Source: Cupriavidus basilensis
GTDB taxonomy: Bacteria > Pseudomonadota > Gammaproteobacteria > Burkholderiales > Burkholderiaceae
Assembly (NCBI RefSeq): GCF_000876015.1
Contig: NZ_BBQM01000015.1
Location: 372,001-436,000 of the forward strand
Direction: 5' to 3'
Length of the DNA: 64,000 bases
How positions within the stretch are numbered: the first letter of the stretch is position 1; every line of letters starts with the position of its first letter. Under the pieces are notes generated by a model. It saw nothing but the letters and a program-made list of their open reading frames with translations, searched no databases and was not told the origin of the DNA. Shown one piece after another: positions 61,803-64,000 of this stretch. Position numbers and translations under genes: made by a program.

Positions 61803-62492
61803 GTGAAAAAAACATCCGCACTCCTGGGCGCCCTGATGGCAGGCATCCTGCTGACCTCCACCGCGCCGGTCATGGCGTTCGGCCTGGGCAACCTCGCCGC
61901 GGCCATCCCGGGCGTGGGCGGCGGCACCTCGGGCGCCGCCGTGTCCGCGGGCGACATCGATGCCTTCATCCAGACCGCGCAGGAAGCCGACCAGATGATC
62001 GGCACCTCCAGCCGCCACATTTTCAAGGCGGTGGCGAGCAAGCAGGACATCGCCGAGCAGGAAGCCCGGCTGGCCACTGCCAACGCCATCGCCGACCCCG
62101 CCGAGAAGGCCGCGGCGATCAACAAGATCCGCGACGACGAAGCCACCGCGCTGCAGAAGTCGCTGGCGAGCCAGGAAGTGCAGGACAAGCTCAAGACCAT
62201 GAACCAGGCGCAACTGGCCTCGTTCGGCAATGCCGCCTTCACCTTCATGCTGGGCGTGCTCAAGGACAAGCAACTGGCCGAAGGCAGCACCGCGCTGGTG
62301 TCGGGCGTGACCTCCAACCCGACCCTGCTGCCGCGCCTTGGCGCGCTCAAGGATGTGGTCACGTCGGTCGGCGCGCAGGCGGTCAGCACGGCGAAGATCG
62401 GCGAAGGCCTGCTCAAGCTGGCCAAGTCCGGCAAGATCGCCGCGCTGCCGGCATCGGCATCGGAAAAACCGAAGAAGGTCGACGACATCTAA
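61803..62492 (+). CDS. small exported helical protein, last gene of the operon
   Basis: A 229-residue exported protein. A signal peptide (1-25, Ala-Pro-Val-Met-Ala) is followed by a Gly/Ala-rich piece (28-48) and then long helices with Gln-Asp-Ile-Ala-Glu-Gln-Glu-Ala-Arg-Leu. It ends Lys-Pro-Lys-Lys-Val-Asp-Asp-Ile. No motif identifies it. It follows the large exported protein by 12 bases and ends at a strong terminator. Probably a periplasmic partner of the two larger proteins. Confidence 0.65.
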   Translation: MKKTSALLGALMAGILLTSTAPVMAFGLGNLAAAIPGVGGGTSGAAVSAGDIDAFIQTAQEADQMIGTSSRHIFKAVASKQDIAEQEARLATANAIADPAEKAAAINKIRDDEATALQKSLASQEVQDKLKTMNQAQLASFGNAAFTFMLGVLKDKQLAEGSTALVSGVTSNPTLLPRLGALKDVVTSVGAQAVSTAKIGEGLLKLAKSGKIAALPASASEKPKKVDDI

Positions 62493-62520
62493 GCCGGATT
62501 CCCGCCTGTCGCCTGGACCG

Positions 62521-62558
62521 CGGCCCGGATGCCTTGCGCATGCCGGGCCGTTTTTTTT
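62521..62558 (+). terminator. strong intrinsic terminator of the four-gene operon
   Basis: CGGCCCGG (62521-62528) pairs with CCGGGCCG (62543-62550). The inner ATGC/GCAT continues the stem with one bulge, then eight T (62551-62558). The T-run touches the stop codon of the convergent gene, so the hairpin serves both strands. Confidence 0.9.
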
Positions 62559-63439
62559 CAGCCCGCGAGCTTCCCGCCGAGGATGCCGATCAGCTCGGGC
62601 ACCGTGGCCTGCGGCCGCTCGCTGCCGGCGGCCTGCTCGTAGGTGCCCAGCACGGCCTCGGCGGTGGCGCGCGCGGCGCCGAGTTCGCGCGCCATCGTGG
62701 TGTAGTAGCCCATGTCCTTGCGCGCGTTGGCCAGCGTGAAGCGGAAGCCCGAGTCGTCCCCCGATTCGATGTAGGGACGCAGGCGGTCGAGCACCACGCT
62801 GTCGCCGCCGCCCGTGGACAGCACTTCCAGCAGCACGGCCGGGTCGACCTCGGCGCGCCCGGCGCAGGCGGCGGCTTCGGCGAGCACGGCGGAGAAGCCC
62901 AGCGAGACGTAGTTGTGCAGCAGCTTGAGCCGGTGGCCGGAGCCGGTGGGGCCGGCGTAGACGATGTTCTCGGCGAAGCAGGCCAGCAGCGGGCGGCATT
63001 GCTCGAACAGCGCGCGCTCGCCGCCGACGATCAGGTTGAGGCGGCCCTCGGCGGCTTCCCTGGGCGTGCGCGTCATCGGCGTGTCGAGAAAGCGGCCGCC
63101 GGCACGCGCCACGGCCTCGGCGATGCGCACGGTGGAGGACGGAATCGCGGTGGAGCAGTCGATCACCACCGTGCCCGGGCGCAGGCCGGCCAGCACGCCG
63201 TCGGCGCGGAACAGGGCGTCCTCCACTTCCGGGGTGCCGGTCACGCACAGGATCACGGTATCGGCGGCGCGCGCCACCTCGGCCGGCGTGGCGGCGGTGA
63301 CGGCGCCCGCGGCCAGCAGCCGGTCCAGCGGCTGGTTGCCGGGGTGGTCCAGCAGCACCAGCGGGTGGCCGTGCCTGGCGAGGTTGGTGGCGATGCCGTG
63401 GCCCATCATGCCGATGCCGATCATGCCGATTGTGTTCAT
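62558..63439 (-). CDS. 3-hydroxyisobutyrate-dehydrogenase-like oxidoreductase
   Basis: A 293-residue beta-hydroxyacid dehydrogenase. It opens Met-Asn-Thr-Ile-Gly-Met-Ile-Gly-Ile-Gly-Met-Met-Gly, the NAD(P) loop. Arg-Thr-Pro-Arg-Glu-Ala-Ala-Glu-Gly replaces the usual Ser-Gly-Gly, and Lys-Leu-Leu-His-Asn holds the active-site Lys. It acts on a small hydroxy acid. It differs from the enzyme at 47765-48667. It is convergent with the four-gene operon. ATG 63439. Confidence 0.9.
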   Translation of the reverse strand: MNTIGMIGIGMMGHGIATNLARHGHPLVLLDHPGNQPLDRLLAAGAVTAATPAEVARAADTVILCVTGTPEVEDALFRADGVLAGLRPGTVVIDCSTAIPSSTVRIAEAVARAGGRFLDTPMTRTPREAAEGRLNLIVGGERALFEQCRPLLACFAENIVYAGPTGSGHRLKLLHNYVSLGFSAVLAEAAACAGRAEVDPAVLLEVLSTGGGDSVVLDRLRPYIESGDDSGFRFTLANARKDMGYYTTMARELGAARATAEAVLGTYEQAAGSERPQATVPELIGILGGKLAG

Positions 63440-63693
63440 CTTGTCTCCGTGTCGTGCGGGCTGGTCTTGTATTCGACGTATCCGCTACTGTACCCGGAGC
63501 ATGAAGCGGCGGGGCCGCGCCAGGCCTTGGTCGCGACCATCATCGCCGCCTGCGGGCAGGGATCGTTGAAGACGTCGCCCGGGCAGAAGCGCCGGCGGCT
63601 GCCGGGCGCGGCGCGAAATTTCCCCCAGGAAGTGTTATTGCCGCCGCCGGCGGCGGCATGGAGACTGTCGGCACTTCACGGCCGGGGACGGGA

Positions 63694-64000
63694 ATGATGG
63701 CAATCAGGGGACAGGGCAATGCAGCCGCGAACGGAGCAAGGCGCGTCGCGCGCCTGCGCGGCCACGCGGCGCGCTTCCGGAAATTCGTCAGCGCGTGCCT
63801 CGCGCATGACGGTTTCCTGCCCGACGTGATCGTGGCCTGCGCGGGACTGCCCGGCGACGAGGAAGAAAGCTTCACGCTGCATACCGCCGTCGGCCGCCTC
63901 TACGCGCAGTTCGGCTTCGCGCAGTGGGACGGCCATCTGGTGGGCAGGTACCGGTTCTCCCGCTTCCTGCTCGGCGACGACCTGAAGGAGCGGCTGGTGC
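63694..64000 (+). CDS. unidentified gene, 5' part only
   Basis: A reading frame starts at ATG 63694 (or 63697) and stays open to the window edge, 102 codons. It has Arg-Lys-Phe-Val-Ser-Ala-Cys-Leu-Ala-His-Asp-Gly-Phe-Leu and Asp-Val-Ile-Val-Ala-Cys-Ala-Gly-Leu-Pro-Gly-Asp. Codon use is like the real genes here. GGGGACGGG precedes the start. I do not recognise the family from this part; a glycosyltransferase-like start is possible. The 254 bases before it hold no other gene. Confidence 0.5.
   Translation, partial: MMAIRGQGNAAANGARRVARLRGHAARFRKFVSACLAHDGFLPDVIVACAGLPGDEEESFTLHTAVGRLYAQFGFAQWDGHLVGRYRFSRFLLGDDLKERLV

Noticed and set aside
59733-63248. A 1171-codon minus-strand frame under the exported-protein operon
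   Set aside because: It is antisense to three well-supported genes and Arg/Ala/Gly-rich without motifs.

Overview
The window is high-GC bacterial chromosome, gene-dense on both strands. Bug-family (tripartite tricarboxylate) binding proteins occur four times counting a truncated one, there are many LysR/AraC/GlxA regulators, and there is an MmgE/PrpD protein. This points to Burkholderiales, most likely a Cupriavidus/Ralstonia-type member of the Burkholderiaceae. That assignment rests on gene content only. No rRNA, tRNA, CRISPR array or insertion sequence was recognised.

Layout. 0-5 kb: a Bug-protein tail, an MmgE/PrpD protein, a chrB regulator with an MFS transporter in the place usually taken by chrA, and a GlxA-type regulator. 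5-11.3 kb: a complete RND multidrug efflux operon (adaptor, pump, outer-membrane channel) on the minus strand. 11.4-13.4 kb: two small membrane proteins and a second GlxA regulator. 13.4-17.4 kb: a visibly AT-richer island holding the His-Xaa-Ser system: a 90-residue precursor ending in five His-x-Ser units (hxsA), a terminator, then the overlapping genes hxsD, hxsB and hxsC, the last two being radical SAM proteins. This is the most unusual module in the window.

17.5-29.3 kb: an Rrf2 regulator divergent from an epoxide-hydrolase-like protein, an ABC-F ATPase, an epimerase-like/TetR divergent pair, a Bug protein with an FMN hydroxy-acid oxidase and a divergent LysR, an outer-membrane protein divergent from a PstS-like protein, and a stand-alone PD-(D/E)XK nuclease. 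29.7-32.5 kb: an orphan type VI secretion-like effector locus: an unknown 232-residue protein, a PAAR protein with an M35-type metallopeptidase tip, and two related exported proteins ending in CPH(P/A)CC that are probable immunity proteins. 32.7-43.6 kb: an ABC-2 exporter, alcohol dehydrogenase, cytochrome c, a short repeat peptide, a fucosyltransferase-like protein, two LysR regulators, an EthD-like protein with a drug-type MFS transporter, a short-chain dehydrogenase and an AraC regulator.

43.6-50.6 kb: a divergent catabolic locus. One arm has a Bug protein, PhzF and RidA. The other has aldehyde dehydrogenase, a 3-hydroxyisobutyrate-dehydrogenase-like enzyme and a Bug protein. A long dyad lies between the arms and a LysR gene beyond. 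50.7-54.8 kb: a LysR regulator and the two subunits of an isoquinoline 1-oxidoreductase-like molybdenum hydroxylase, encoded convergently. 55-57.3 kb: a membrane coiled-coil protein and a TAXI-type binding protein. 57.6-62.5 kb: a tight four-gene operon of exported proteins of unknown function, closed by a strong terminator. The window ends with a second 3-hydroxyisobutyrate-dehydrogenase-like gene and an unidentified gene running off the right edge.
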